64,000 nucleotides of DNA, from NCBI GenBank assembly GCA_963825555.1, contig CAWGTZ010000021.1, forward strand, positions 1 to 64,000, read 5' to 3'. A model generated the notes under the pieces. It was given only the letters and a program-made list of their open reading frames with translations, was not told the DNA's origin and ran no database searches. Positions 9,188-18,365 of this stretch are shown here, piece after piece. The position numbers and the translations under genes are program-made. How positions within the stretch are numbered: position 1 is the first letter of the stretch; every line of letters starts with the position of its first letter. Source of the DNA: JAGVSR01 sp963825555 (GTDB taxonomy: Bacteria; Pseudomonadota; Alphaproteobacteria; Rhizobiales; Hyphomicrobiaceae).

Positions 9188-11020
9188 TTAACTCTCAAGC
9201 TCCTGGCGGAGCATCTCCAATTCAAGCCACTGGTCCTCGGCTGCGGCGAGTTCCGTCTCGGCTTTGGCAAGTTTCGTCGAGGCGTCGGAAAACGTGTTCG
9301 GATCTCTGGCGTAGAGGGACGGATCGGCCAGTGTCGCTTGCAGCTCCGATACCTCTGCCGTCAGGGTCTCGATCCGTGTGGGCAAGGTCTCCAACGCATG
9401 TTTTTCTTTGAAAGAAAGCTTCCGCTTGCTGCGTATGGGCTCGGGCGACGGCGGGGTGTCTGTGGTATCGGCCTCTGCGCGGGGACGTTCGGGGCGCGCA
9501 GGTTCCCGCGTTTCACGCCGTTCAAGATCTGCGCCCTCTCTCTGCGCCAGCATGTCGGAATAGCCACCGGCATATTCTGTCCAGAGGCCGTCACCCTCTG
9601 CGGCGATGACGCTCGTCACCACGCGATCGAGGAAGTCGCGATCGTGGCTGACCAGGATCACCGTGCCGGCATAGTCCGCGAGAAGTTCCTGCAGAAGGTC
9701 CAGCGTCTCCAGGTCGAGGTCGTTCGTCGGTTCGTCGAGCACGAGCACGTTGGAGGGTTTGGCCAGTGCGCGAGCGAGCATCAGGCGACCGCGCTCGCCG
9801 CCGGACAACACCTTGAGGGGTGAGCGCACCTGTTCGGAAGTGAATAGGAAATCCTTCATATAGCTCGCCACATGGCGCGGCTTGCCATTGATCAAGACCT
9901 GATCGCCCCGGCCTCCGGTAAGCGCATCGCCCACGGTCCACTCTGGCCTCAGTTCGTCGCGCTTCTGGTCAAGCGTCACGAGGTCGAGACGAGTGCCGAG
10001 CCTTATGGTGCCCCCGTCGGGTTCCAGTTCGCCGGTCAGCAACTTGATGAGCGTTGTCTTGCCCGCACCGTTGGGGCCGACGATGCCGACGCGGTCGCCG
10101 CGCAGGATGCGGGTGGAGAAATTGCGCACCACGACATGGTCGCCGTAGGCCTTCGAAATGCCGTCTGCTTCGACGATGAGCCGGCTTGACTGCCCGCCCT
10201 CCGACGCGACCAGGCGCACGTTGCCCTGAACCTTTCGCTGCTCGCGGCGCTCCTGCCGCATGGCGGCAAGCTCGCGTACGCGGCGCACATTGCGCTTGCG
10301 CCGAGCCGTCACGCCGCCGTGCATCCACTGGTCTTCACGCACGATCTTACGGTCGAGTTTGTGGCGATCGCTCTCTTCCTGTTCGAGGACCTCGTCGCGC
10401 CAGGCTTCGAAATGGGCAAAGCCGCGGTCGATCTGGCGGGTGACGCCCCGGTCGATCCAGACTGTCTTGCGCGAAAGCGCTTGCAGGAAGCGCCGGTCGT
10501 GGCTGATCAGGACGATAGCGGCCTTAAGGGATCGAAGCGTCTTCTCCAGCCACTCGATGGCCGGAAGATCAAGGTGGTTCGTCGGCTCGTCGAGCAAGAG
10601 AACGTCGGGATTGGAGACAAGAGCCTTGGCGAGAGCTGCGCGCCGGGCCTCTCCTCCCGAAAGATGTGCGGGGTCTTCATCACCGGTCATACCGAAATCG
10701 GAGAGAATCTGGCGCGCCCGATAGGGATCGTCGGTCGGCCCGAGTCCTCCTTCGACATAGGCCAAGACCTTCGGGGCATCGCCGAAGTCGGGCTCCTGCG
10801 GCAGATAGCGGATCACGGCATTGGGGTGCGCGAAGCGCTCGCCGGAATCGGGCTGCACAATGCCAGCGGCGATCCTCAAGAGGGTCGACTTGCCCGAGCC
10901 GTTCCGGCCGACAAGGCAGATGCGGTCACCGGGTTCGACGGACAGGTTCGCGCCCTCCAGCAGCGGAGTGCCGCCGAAGGTGAGATGAATGTCACGAAGG
11001 GTGAGAAGCGCGGCGGCCAT
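9188..11020 (-). CDS. uup: ABC-F ATPase, Uup type
   Basis: This is a soluble protein with two ABC ATPase domains and no membrane domain, as in the ABC-F family that acts on ribosomes or DNA-associated processes. Domain 1 has Walker A GRNGSGKST (38-46), signature LSGGE (120-124) and Walker B LLLDEP (141-146). Domain 2 has GPNGAGKTT (315-323), LSGGE (405-409) and VLDEP. A charged linker lies near 205-265. The C-terminal region (about 540-605) is a predicted coiled coil, a Uup feature. The gene ends only a few bases from the inferred edge of the IS91-type element and marks the return of core genome. Confidence 0.9.
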   Translation of the reverse strand: MAAALLTLRDIHLTFGGTPLLEGANLSVEPGDRICLVGRNGSGKSTLLRIAAGIVQPDSGERFAHPNAVIRYLPQEPDFGDAPKVLAYVEGGLGPTDDPYRARQILSDFGMTGDEDPAHLSGGEARRAALAKALVSNPDVLLLDEPTNHLDLPAIEWLEKTLRSLKAAIVLISHDRRFLQALSRKTVWIDRGVTRQIDRGFAHFEAWRDEVLEQEESDRHKLDRKIVREDQWMHGGVTARRKRNVRRVRELAAMRQERREQRKVQGNVRLVASEGGQSSRLIVEADGISKAYGDHVVVRNFSTRILRGDRVGIVGPNGAGKTTLIKLLTGELEPDGGTIRLGTRLDLVTLDQKRDELRPEWTVGDALTGGRGDQVLINGKPRHVASYMKDFLFTSEQVRSPLKVLSGGERGRLMLARALAKPSNVLVLDEPTNDLDLETLDLLQELLADYAGTVILVSHDRDFLDRVVTSVIAAEGDGLWTEYAGGYSDMLAQREGADLERRETREPARPERPRAEADTTDTPPSPEPIRSKRKLSFKEKHALETLPTRIETLTAEVSELQATLADPSLYARDPNTFSDASTKLAKAETELAAAEDQWLELEMLRQELES

Positions 11021-11035
11021 GGCGACCGGTTGTTC

Positions 11036-11785
11036 CTAAATGCACCGTCCGCCGTCGACTTCGATGGCGACCCCGGTGATGAAGGCCGAGTCCGGATCGG
11101 CGAGGAAAACGGCGGCGTTGGCGATGTCGGAGGGCTTCGAAAAGCGCCCCAGCGGAATACCGGCGATAAACTTGGCGCGGTTCTCCGGCGTGTCGGGCAT
11201 GCCCATGAACTGCTCGATCATGCCTGTCTCGCCGATGACGGGATTGATGGCGTTGACGCGGATATTCCTGGGGGCGAGTTCGGTGGCCATCGATTTCGTC
11301 AGCGTAATCGCCGCGCCCTTGGAGCCATTGTACCAAGTAAGGCCGGGGCGCGGCCGTACGCCCGCAGTCGATGCGGTAATAATGATGGAACCGCCTCCGC
11401 GCTTTTCCATCTCCGGCACGGCGGCGAGCGTCGTCAGGTAGATCGACTTTACGTTGACGGCGTAGATGCGGTCGAAGTCCTCTTCGGTCACCGTCATCAG
11501 CGACTGGTTCTTGTGGGTGACGCCCGCGTTGTTCACGAGGATATCGACACCGCCGAACGTCCGGGCGCATGCCGCGACCATGGCGTCGACATCGGTTTTC
11601 AAAGATACGTCGCATGTGAAGGGTACCGCTGCAGTGCCGATGTTGCTAGCGACGGCTGCCGCGCCTTTGGTATCTCGGTCCGCGACCATCACTTGGGCGC
11701 CCTCGCGCGCGAAGGCCTCGGCAATGCCGCGTCCGAATCCGGATGCGGCGCCCGTGACAATCGCTGTCTTGCCCTGAAGCCTCAT
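11036..11785 (-). CDS. SDR family oxidoreductase, 249 aa
   Basis: This is a classical short-chain dehydrogenase/reductase. It has the NAD(P)-binding TGAASGFG (11-18), NNAG (85-88), the catalytic Ser139 and the YxxxK pair Tyr152/Lys156 (YNGSK). The C-terminal end IEVDGGRCI is typical. Asp37 after the second strand (VADRD) suggests NAD rather than NADP preference. Its substrate is unknown. The start overlaps the end of pheA by 4 bp, so the two genes form one transcript with kdsB upstream. A FabG-like or sugar dehydrogenase role is possible. Confidence 0.85.
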   Translation of the reverse strand: MRLQGKTAIVTGAASGFGRGIAEAFAREGAQVMVADRDTKGAAAVASNIGTAAVPFTCDVSLKTDVDAMVAACARTFGGVDILVNNAGVTHKNQSLMTVTEEDFDRIYAVNVKSIYLTTLAAVPEMEKRGGGSIIITASTAGVRPRPGLTWYNGSKGAAITLTKSMATELAPRNIRVNAINPVIGETGMIEQFMGMPDTPENRAKFIAGIPLGRFSKPSDIANAAVFLADPDSAFITGVAIEVDGGRCI

Positions 11786-12684
11786 CGGCCGGATGCCGCC
11801 TCTTCCGGACGGGCGCGCCTCTGCGCTTCTGCACGATATGGGCTCGCCAGATACGTCCCGAGTACCTTGATCTCCGTGGAAAAGAACGAGAGCTCTTCCA
11901 GCGCCAGCTGCACCTTGCGCTCTACCGGATGTCCCTCGATGTCGGCGAAGAACATGGTGGCGTTGAAAGTACCTTCGGTCTGGTAGCTCTCCAGTTTGGT
12001 CATGTTGACGCCGTTGGTGGCAAATCCGCCGAGCGCCTTGTAGAGCGCAGCTGGTACGTTTCGAACGCGGAAGATAAATGTGGTAATGACCGGTCCGTCC
12101 TCGGGTTCGGCGTCATCGGGCTCGCTGGCGAGAATGACAAAGCGGGTCGTGTTGTGAGCCTCGTCCTCCACATCGCTCTTGAGAATTTGGAGGCCATAGG
12201 TCTCTGCGGCCAGACGTGAAGCGATGGCCGCCACCGCCGGATCATCGGATTCCGCGACCATGCGTGCCGAGCCGGCCGTATCGGCCTCGGGGACGGGCTT
12301 TAGGCTGAGCTTGCGCAGGGTATTGCGGCATTGGCCGAGGGCCTGCGTGTGGCTCATCACACTCTTGATTGTATCGAGGGTCGCGCCCGGCTTGGCCATC
12401 AGCTGGTGATGCACGCGCAGGAAGTGTTCGCCGGTGATGTAGAGATCGGCGTCCGGCAGCAAGTGGTGGATGTCGGCGACGCGTCCGGCGACCGAGTTCT
12501 CGATCGGGATCATTGCGCAGCTGACGTCGCCGGATTTCACGGCTGCCAGCGCGTCTTCGAACGTCGGGTAGGGAACCGGCTCGCAACCGGGAAAAGCCTC
12601 GGTGCAGGCCAGATGCGAATTGGCACCCGGTTCGCCCTGATAGGCGATCCGGCGTGGCGCGGGCGCGTGCTTCGATGTTGGCAT
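11782..12684 (-). CDS. pheA: Prephenate dehydratase
   Basis: This enzyme converts prephenate to phenylpyruvate in phenylalanine synthesis. The catalytic domain spans about 12-190 and includes IPIENSVAGRV (59-69) and the active-site TTRF (179-182). An ACT domain (about 199-280) follows, with LESYQ (231-235) in place of the usual ESRP phenylalanine-binding motif, so feedback inhibition may differ or use related residues. No chorismate mutase domain is attached. It sits between kdsB and the SDR gene on the minus strand and overlaps the SDR start. Confidence 0.93.
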   Translation of the reverse strand: MPTSKHAPAPRRIAYQGEPGANSHLACTEAFPGCEPVPYPTFEDALAAVKSGDVSCAMIPIENSVAGRVADIHHLLPDADLYITGEHFLRVHHQLMAKPGATLDTIKSVMSHTQALGQCRNTLRKLSLKPVPEADTAGSARMVAESDDPAVAAIASRLAAETYGLQILKSDVEDEAHNTTRFVILASEPDDAEPEDGPVITTFIFRVRNVPAALYKALGGFATNGVNMTKLESYQTEGTFNATMFFADIEGHPVERKVQLALEELSFFSTEIKVLGTYLASPYRAEAQRRARPEEAASGR

Positions 12685-12714
12685 CGCTCGGGGCTCGGTC
12701 TCAATATCGATTGT

Positions 12715-13464
12715 CTAGGAAACAGGGCGGGCGGACGCCGGTTTGATGAGCCGTCGGGCCCGCTCAAGGTCGGCCGGAGTATCGACACCGAGCGGAACAG
12801 TGTCAACGATCGAGACATCGATGCGCATGCCGTCTTCCAGGGCGCGCAATTGCTCGAGCCGCTCGCGCGTTTCCAGGCCGGACGGCTGGAGCGATACGAA
12901 GCGTTCGAGTGCCGCGCGGCGGTACGCGTAGATGCCGATGTGGTGATAAAGCGGACCGTCGCCCCAGGGGGCGGTCGCACGCGTAAAGTAAAGAGCGCGC
13001 AGGCGGCCGGGTAGGGGCAGCGCAGAGCCGACGACCTTGACGACGTTTGGGTTGCTGCGCTCCTCGTCCTCCCTGATCTCAGCGCAGAGGGTGGCAATGT
13101 CGGGTCCGCGCGCGGCGAGCGGAGCAATACACTGACGGACGAGATTGGGGTCGAGTGTCGGCAGGTCCCCCTGAAGATTGACCACGATCTCCGCATCCGG
13201 ATCGATGAGATTAAGCGCCTCGTAGATGCGGTCGGACCCAGAGGCGTGGTCAGAGCGGGTCATGACGGCCTCGCCGCCGACGGAGCGCATGGCGTCGGCA
13301 ATGGCGGCGCTGTCAGTAGCAACGACAACCCGGCCGCATTCGGCCTCCATCGCCCGCCGCCACACGTGGACGATCATCGGTTCGCCGTGGATGTCGGCCA
13401 GAGGCTTGTTGGGAAGCCGGGTCGCTTTCAGCCGGGCGGGAATGAGGATGATGGTGCGCATCAT
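12715..13464 (-). CDS. kdsB: 3-deoxy-manno-octulosonate cytidylyltransferase
   Basis: KdsB activates Kdo with CTP for lipopolysaccharide inner-core synthesis. The nucleotidyltransferase signature IPARLKATRLPNKPL sits at the N-terminus, followed by VVVATDS, HASGSDRI and VVNLQGDLP, all conserved in the family. The 249-residue length is normal. Next on the minus strand is pheA, 30 bp away, so the genes are likely co-transcribed. The start is taken at the first of two adjacent Met codons. Confidence 0.93.
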   Translation of the reverse strand: MMRTIILIPARLKATRLPNKPLADIHGEPMIVHVWRRAMEAECGRVVVATDSAAIADAMRSVGGEAVMTRSDHASGSDRIYEALNLIDPDAEIVVNLQGDLPTLDPNLVRQCIAPLAARGPDIATLCAEIREDEERSNPNVVKVVGSALPLPGRLRALYFTRATAPWGDGPLYHHIGIYAYRRAALERFVSLQPSGLETRERLEQLRALEDGMRIDVSIVDTVPLGVDTPADLERARRLIKPASARPVS

Positions 13465-13571
13465 GAAAGTTGGGCGAAGCCGGAGGTTGCTCGCAACGCT
13501 GCGAGCGCATGCTTAGGGAAGCCGGGACAATAGGTCTCGCGGCAACGGTCTAGAACACAGCACGTGCGGCG

Positions 13572-13599
13572 TTGCAAGCTGGCAACCAGTTCCTATACA
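13572..13599 (+). promoter_or_regulatory. Candidate sigma70-type promoter for the cytochrome c gene
   Basis: TTGCAA (13572-13577) and TATACA (13594-13599) are separated by 16 bases in the 288-bp gap between divergent kdsB and the cytochrome gene. The match is reasonable but short, and transcription from it would leave a leader of about 145 bases. Confidence 0.3.
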
Positions 13600-13752
13600 T
13601 GCGCAGTGTGTGCTGCGGGGTCGGTCCGGTAGCAGAACCTGAGGCATGTCCGAGGTTTGTGGGATCCGACAGCAATCCGCCAAGCCAGACGTGCGTACCG
13701 AATTAGGCCGGGTCCTTGAAGGAGCCGGGGCTCGTCAGACAAAGGGTAAACG

Positions 13753-14451
13753 ATGAATTCCTTCGAACTGAGCAAGATCGCCGGAGCGGTGCTGGCCGCC
13801 CTTCTCTTGATTGTGGCCCCCAAGGTGATCATCGAAGCGTGGCAGGCCTCCCACAGTGGCCATGCTGACGTTGGCTATATCCTTCCCACGGATACCAGCA
13901 GCGCCGCGGAAACTGCCGCCGCGGAGGCGCCTGCACCGGCGGAGGAACCAGCTGCGGCCGCACCGCCGGCCGACGCCAAGGCTGCGGCTGCGGCCCCGCC
14001 TGCGGCGGGTGAGACCAAGGCTGCCGCTGCACCTGCTGCTCCTGCCGCCGCTCCTGCCAAACCGGCACCCGCTACCGGCGGTTTCGATGGTAAGGCCGTT
14101 GCAGCGTTGGTCGCCAAGGCCAGTCCGGATGACGGTGCGGCAGCTTTCAAAAAGTGCGCGGCCTGCCACCAGGTGAAAAAGGGCGCACCCAGTGCTGCGG
14201 CACCCAATCTCTGGGGTATTGTGAATCGTCCCAAGGCCGCGCAGCCGGATTTCGCCAAGTATTCGGACGCCATGAAGAAAAAGGGCGGCGAGTGGACCTA
14301 TGAGAACCTTGCTCTCTTCATCCACAAGCCCAAGGATTACGTTCCTGGCACCAAGATGATCTTCAACGGCGTCAAGGACCAGGGCGACATCGCCAATATC
14401 ATTGCGTATCTGCGCACTCTAGCCGACAGCCCGGCGCCGCTGCCCAACTGA
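13753..14451 (+). CDS. Membrane-anchored class I cytochrome c, CycM-like
   Basis: An uncleaved N-terminal membrane helix (about 8-27) anchors the protein. A long Ala/Pro-rich linker (about 48-108) leads to one c-type heme domain in the periplasm. The heme site is CAACH (135-139) and the likely sixth ligand is Met202 in PGTKMIF. This layout matches CycM-type cytochromes of alphaproteobacteria that carry electrons from the bc1 complex to aa3-type oxidase. No oxidase genes are adjacent. A hairpin terminator follows at 14477-14502, so it appears to be a single-gene transcript. Confidence 0.85.
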   Translation: MNSFELSKIAGAVLAALLLIVAPKVIIEAWQASHSGHADVGYILPTDTSSAAETAAAEAPAPAEEPAAAAPPADAKAAAAAPPAAGETKAAAAPAAPAAAPAKPAPATGGFDGKAVAALVAKASPDDGAAAFKKCAACHQVKKGAPSAAAPNLWGIVNRPKAAQPDFAKYSDAMKKKGGEWTYENLALFIHKPKDYVPGTKMIFNGVKDQGDIANIIAYLRTLADSPAPLPN

Positions 14452-14476
14452 GCATCGCCGGAATGACAAAAATTAT

Positions 14477-14502
14477 AGCCCCGCCAAGGGATTGGCGGGG
14501 CT
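14477..14502 (+). terminator. Rho-independent terminator after the cytochrome c gene
   Basis: AGCCCCGCCA (14477-14486) pairs perfectly with TGGCGGGGCT (14493-14502) across a 6-base loop, followed by TTG. It lies 26 bp past the stop codon. Confidence 0.75.
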
Positions 14503-14639
14503 TTGCTGTGATGGGGGACATTAAGAAAGTTTAAGCGCCGCAGGCCACTTTGCGAGGCTACCGGCATGTTATGGAAGTGACCCGATGGCGCCTGAAACGG
14601 CGTAGGAAAGATCATTGATCTCAGGAGGACCATCCGCCG

Positions 14640-16499
14640 ATGAACCGCACGTCGATCTTTGCAGGTCTCCTCGCCGGGTTGCTGCTTCTGCCCACGGCCT
14701 CTGCGTTCAGCGGGGACGCGACAACCACCGAACGCCGCCATGCGCTCTCGCTGATTGGTGAGCCCAGGCTTCCGCCGGACTTCACGCATTTCGAATGGGC
14801 CAATCCCGACGCGCCGAAGGGTGGCACACTTCGCCTGTCGGCCATCGGCACGTTCGACAGCCTCAATCCTTTCACCGTAAAGGGCCAGCCGGCCGCAGGT
14901 CTCGGCAACGTCTACGATACTCTGCTGTTCAGTTCACCTGACGAGCCTTCCGCCGAGTATGGTCTCATCGCCGAATGGGTCTCGCATCCCGCAGACTACT
15001 CCTCGGTTACGTTCGGTCTGCGTCCGGAAGCAAAATTTCACGACGGCAAGCCGATCACGCCCGAGGATGTCATCTTCAGCTTTACCGAGATGAAGAAGAG
15101 CGATCCCCGTATCGCTTTCTATTACAAGAATGTCGTGAAGGCGGAGAAGACGGGTGAACGCGAGGTGACTTTCACCTTCGATCAGCCAGGCAACCGCGAA
15201 CTTCCCCTCATCGTGGGCCAGCTCAACATCGTCCCCAAGCACTACTACGAAGGTCAGGACGCGAAGGGCGAACCGCGGGATTTCGGCAAGACGACATTGG
15301 AGCCGCCGCTCGGCTCCGGCCCCTACAAGATCAAGACCGTCGATGCCGGCCGCCGCATCGTGTTTGAGCGTGTGCAGGATTGGTGGGCTAAGGATCTGCC
15401 TGTCTCGAAGGGTCTCCATAACTTCGACGAGATCTCCTACATCTACTTCAAGGACCGCACGCCGGCCTTCGAAGCGTTCAAGTCAGGCGTTGTCGATTTT
15501 TGGACGGAGACATCTGCCGGCTCCTGGGCGACGCAATACGAATTCGAAGCGGCCAAGAAGGGTCTCGTCAAGAAGGAGGCGCTGCCTCACAAGCGCGTCG
15601 CGCCGATGCAGGCCTTCGTATTCAATGTCCGCCGCAAGCCCTTTGACGATATCCGCGTGCGTCGCGCCTTTGCGCTCGCCTTCGATTTCGAGGCGCTCAA
15701 CAAGTCGATTTTCTACGGCCAGTACGTGCGCGCGCAGAGCTTCTTCGGCAACTCCGAACTCCAGGCGACCGGTTTGCCGGAGGGTCGCGAGCTGGAAATA
15801 CTGAACGAGGTGAAGTCCGATCTGCCGCCAGAAGTATTCACAACCGAATGGAAGAGCCCGGAGCATGGGAGCGATGCCGCGTTCCGCACCAACATGCGGG
15901 CGGCGACGAAGCTGCTCGACGAGGCTGGTTGGAAGGTTGACAAAGGACAGCGCAAGAATGCCGCCGGCGAGCTTCTCAAGGCAGAGATCCTTCTCGTACA
16001 GCCGGATTTCGAGCGCATCGTGCTGCCCTATATCGAGAACCTGAAGAAACTGGGGATTGCCGCGAGCGTACGCGTCGTGGACAGTTCGCAGTATGAGCGT
16101 CGCGAAAAATCGCGCGATTTCGATATCGTGGTGGAGAACTTCGGCCAGTCGCATTCGCCCGGCAACGAGCAGCGCGACTACTGGGGATCGGAATCGGCGG
16201 ATCGGGAGGGCAGCCGCAACACGATTGGCATCAAGAGCGCCGCTATCGATAAGCTGGTCGACAAGGTGGTGTTTGCAAAGGATCGTGCGGAACTGGTGGC
16301 GGCCACGCGGGCGCTCGACCGGGCTCTTCTGTGGAACTTCTACCTCGTGCCGCAGTGGCACTATCCTTATGACCGTGTTGCGGTCTGGGATATCTATGGA
16401 CGGTCTTCCGTCCTGCCGTCTCAGAGCCCCGTTAATGTCAGCGCCTGGTGGATTGATCCGGCGAAGGCTGATGCGGTGAAGGCCGCGCGTGGCAAGTGA
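14640..16499 (+). CDS. Extracellular solute-binding protein family 5, YejA-like (first copy)
   Basis: This is a periplasmic binding protein for a peptide-type ABC transporter. It has a signal peptide (cleavage near ASA, residue 22) and the YejA-like opening FTHFEWANPDAPKGG. The mature part (about 590 residues) has the SBP_bac_5 fold, with the GSGPYKI segment and RVRRAFALAFDFE. It begins a five-gene run with a second binding protein, two permeases and a double ATPase. YejABEF systems import oligopeptides and microcin C, but substrate specificity cannot be read here. An AGGAGG site precedes the ATG. Confidence 0.88.
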   Translation: MNRTSIFAGLLAGLLLLPTASAFSGDATTTERRHALSLIGEPRLPPDFTHFEWANPDAPKGGTLRLSAIGTFDSLNPFTVKGQPAAGLGNVYDTLLFSSPDEPSAEYGLIAEWVSHPADYSSVTFGLRPEAKFHDGKPITPEDVIFSFTEMKKSDPRIAFYYKNVVKAEKTGEREVTFTFDQPGNRELPLIVGQLNIVPKHYYEGQDAKGEPRDFGKTTLEPPLGSGPYKIKTVDAGRRIVFERVQDWWAKDLPVSKGLHNFDEISYIYFKDRTPAFEAFKSGVVDFWTETSAGSWATQYEFEAAKKGLVKKEALPHKRVAPMQAFVFNVRRKPFDDIRVRRAFALAFDFEALNKSIFYGQYVRAQSFFGNSELQATGLPEGRELEILNEVKSDLPPEVFTTEWKSPEHGSDAAFRTNMRAATKLLDEAGWKVDKGQRKNAAGELLKAEILLVQPDFERIVLPYIENLKKLGIAASVRVVDSSQYERREKSRDFDIVVENFGQSHSPGNEQRDYWGSESADREGSRNTIGIKSAAIDKLVDKVVFAKDRAELVAATRALDRALLWNFYLVPQWHYPYDRVAVWDIYGRSSVLPSQSPVNVSAWWIDPAKADAVKAARGK

Positions 16500-18334
16500 G
16501 GAGGCTCCGTCACGGTTTCGCCCGTCTCTTCGCCGCTGCGGGGTTCGTGGGGCTCGCGGCTCTGCCAGCCCTGGCTGGAGAGAGTCACGGGTTGTCCATG
16601 TTCGGCGAGCTGAAGTATCCGGCGGAGTTTACGCACTTCGAGTACGTGAACCCGGATGCGCCCAAAGGCGGCAAGGTCTCCCAGGTTGGGCCTGCCGGTC
16701 GGCTGACCTTCGACAGCTTCAACGACTTCATCTTGAAGGGCGACCGCGCCCAGGGGCTCGAACTCCTCTACGACAGCCTGATGACGCGCGCTTTCGACGA
16801 GCCCGACGCCGTCTATGGACTGGTCGCAAAGTCTGTGGAGGTAGCGCCCGACATGATGTCGGCCACCTTCAAGCTGCGCCCCGAAGCCAAATTCGCTGAT
16901 GGCACACCGCTGACTGCGACGGACGTTGTCTTCTCCTTCGAAACGCTGAAGACAAAAGGGCATCCCAGCTACCGCATCATTCTGCGCGACGTCGAGTCCG
17001 CTGCGGCGGTTGATAGCCGTACCGTGCGCTACGTCTTCAAGGGTGACTTGGTGCGCTCGCTGCCGCTTGAAGTGGCGCAGTTGCCGGTCCTGCCGAAAGC
17101 CTACTATGAAACGCGCAACTTCGAGGCGACGTCTCTGGAGCCGCCGCTCGGTTCCGGCCCCTACAAGATCGGCACGTTCAGCCAGGGCAAGTTCGTGAGC
17201 TACGTGCGGCGGAACGACTACTGGGCGAAGGACCTGCCGGTGAACCGCGGGCGCTTCAACTTCGATGAGGTCCGCTACGACTATTTCCGCGATCGCAATC
17301 TGGAGCTGGAGGCTCTGTTCGCCAACACGATCGACTTCCGCGAGGAATTCACATCCAAGGACTGGGCGACGGGCTATGACAAGCCGATGGTGAAGGACGG
17401 CCGCGTGCAGAAACTGTCATTGCCGGACGAAACGCCCTCTGGGGCGCAGGGCTTCTTCCTCAATACCCGCCGCGAGCTTTTCAAGGACATCCGCGTTCGC
17501 AAGGCCCTCGATCTCGCGTTCGATTTCGAGTGGAGCAACCGCAACCTCTTCTTCGGGCTCTACACGCGCACGGCCAGCTTCTTCGAGAACTCCGACATGA
17601 AGGCAACGGGCCTGCCTTCGCAGGAGGAGATCGAGCTGTTGGAGCCCTTTCGCGAAACCCTGTCCAAGGACGTCTTCGGCGAGCCTTATGCGCCGCCGAT
17701 GACGGATGGTTCCGGCGTGCCGCGCGAGAACCTCCGCCAGGCTGTGGGGCTGCTGAAGGAGGCCGGCTGGACGCTCGATCCGTCAAATCGCACGCTTAAG
17801 AACGCGGCCGGAAAACCGCTGGCATTCGAGATACTGCTGGAGTCGGCGGCGTTCGAACGAATTGCCGGACCCTACGTCAAAAACCTCAAGAGTATAGGGA
17901 TCAATGCCACTATGCGGCGTGTCGATCCGGCGCAATATGAGCTGCGCATGAAAACTTTCGACTTCGACATGACGGTCGAACGCTACAGCCTTCGTCTTGC
18001 GCCGGGCGCGGAGTTGAAGAACTTCTGGGGTTCCGAGGCGGCTACGACAGACGGCAGCTTCAATCTTGCCGGCATATCAGAACCGTCGGTGGATGCACTT
18101 GCTGACCGCGTGCTCAAAGCCAGCAGCCGGGCGGAACTTGTCACGGCCACCCGGGCACTCGATCGCGTGCTCCGCGCCGGCCACTACTGGGTGCCGCACT
18201 GGTACAAGGCGTCGCACCATTTGGCCTTCTGGAACAAATTTTCCTGGCCCGATGTGAAGCCGCGTTACGACCGGGGTGCCCTGTCGACGTGGTGGTACGA
18301 TGAAGCGAAAGCTGCAAAACTGAAGAGCCAATGA
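16496..18334 (+). CDS. Extracellular solute-binding protein family 5, YejA-like (second copy)
   Basis: This paralogue of the preceding gene starts at a GTG that overlaps the previous stop (GTGA), which suggests translational coupling. A signal peptide ends near ALA (residue 27). It shares the motifs FTHFEYVNPDAPKGG, LEPPLGSGPYKI and RVRKALDLAFDFEW with the first copy, yet the two differ at many positions, so the duplication is old. Two binding proteins feeding one permease pair may widen the range of peptides taken up. Of the known yejA genes, this copy opens more like the usual form (GELKYPAEF). Confidence 0.88.
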   Translation: MRRLRHGFARLFAAAGFVGLAALPALAGESHGLSMFGELKYPAEFTHFEYVNPDAPKGGKVSQVGPAGRLTFDSFNDFILKGDRAQGLELLYDSLMTRAFDEPDAVYGLVAKSVEVAPDMMSATFKLRPEAKFADGTPLTATDVVFSFETLKTKGHPSYRIILRDVESAAAVDSRTVRYVFKGDLVRSLPLEVAQLPVLPKAYYETRNFEATSLEPPLGSGPYKIGTFSQGKFVSYVRRNDYWAKDLPVNRGRFNFDEVRYDYFRDRNLELEALFANTIDFREEFTSKDWATGYDKPMVKDGRVQKLSLPDETPSGAQGFFLNTRRELFKDIRVRKALDLAFDFEWSNRNLFFGLYTRTASFFENSDMKATGLPSQEEIELLEPFRETLSKDVFGEPYAPPMTDGSGVPRENLRQAVGLLKEAGWTLDPSNRTLKNAAGKPLAFEILLESAAFERIAGPYVKNLKSIGINATMRRVDPAQYELRMKTFDFDMTVERYSLRLAPGAELKNFWGSEAATTDGSFNLAGISEPSVDALADRVLKASSRAELVTATRALDRVLRAGHYWVPHWYKASHHLAFWNKFSWPDVKPRYDRGALSTWWYDEAKAAKLKSQ

Positions 18335-18365
18335 CGGCTCACTCACCGGAAGAGCGCAATTAGCC

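Noticed and set aside
10319..11986. 555-residue plus-strand ORF across uup, the SDR gene and pheA
   Set aside because: It runs antisense to three well-supported genes and has no recognisable domain. It is a by-product of high-GC codon bias.
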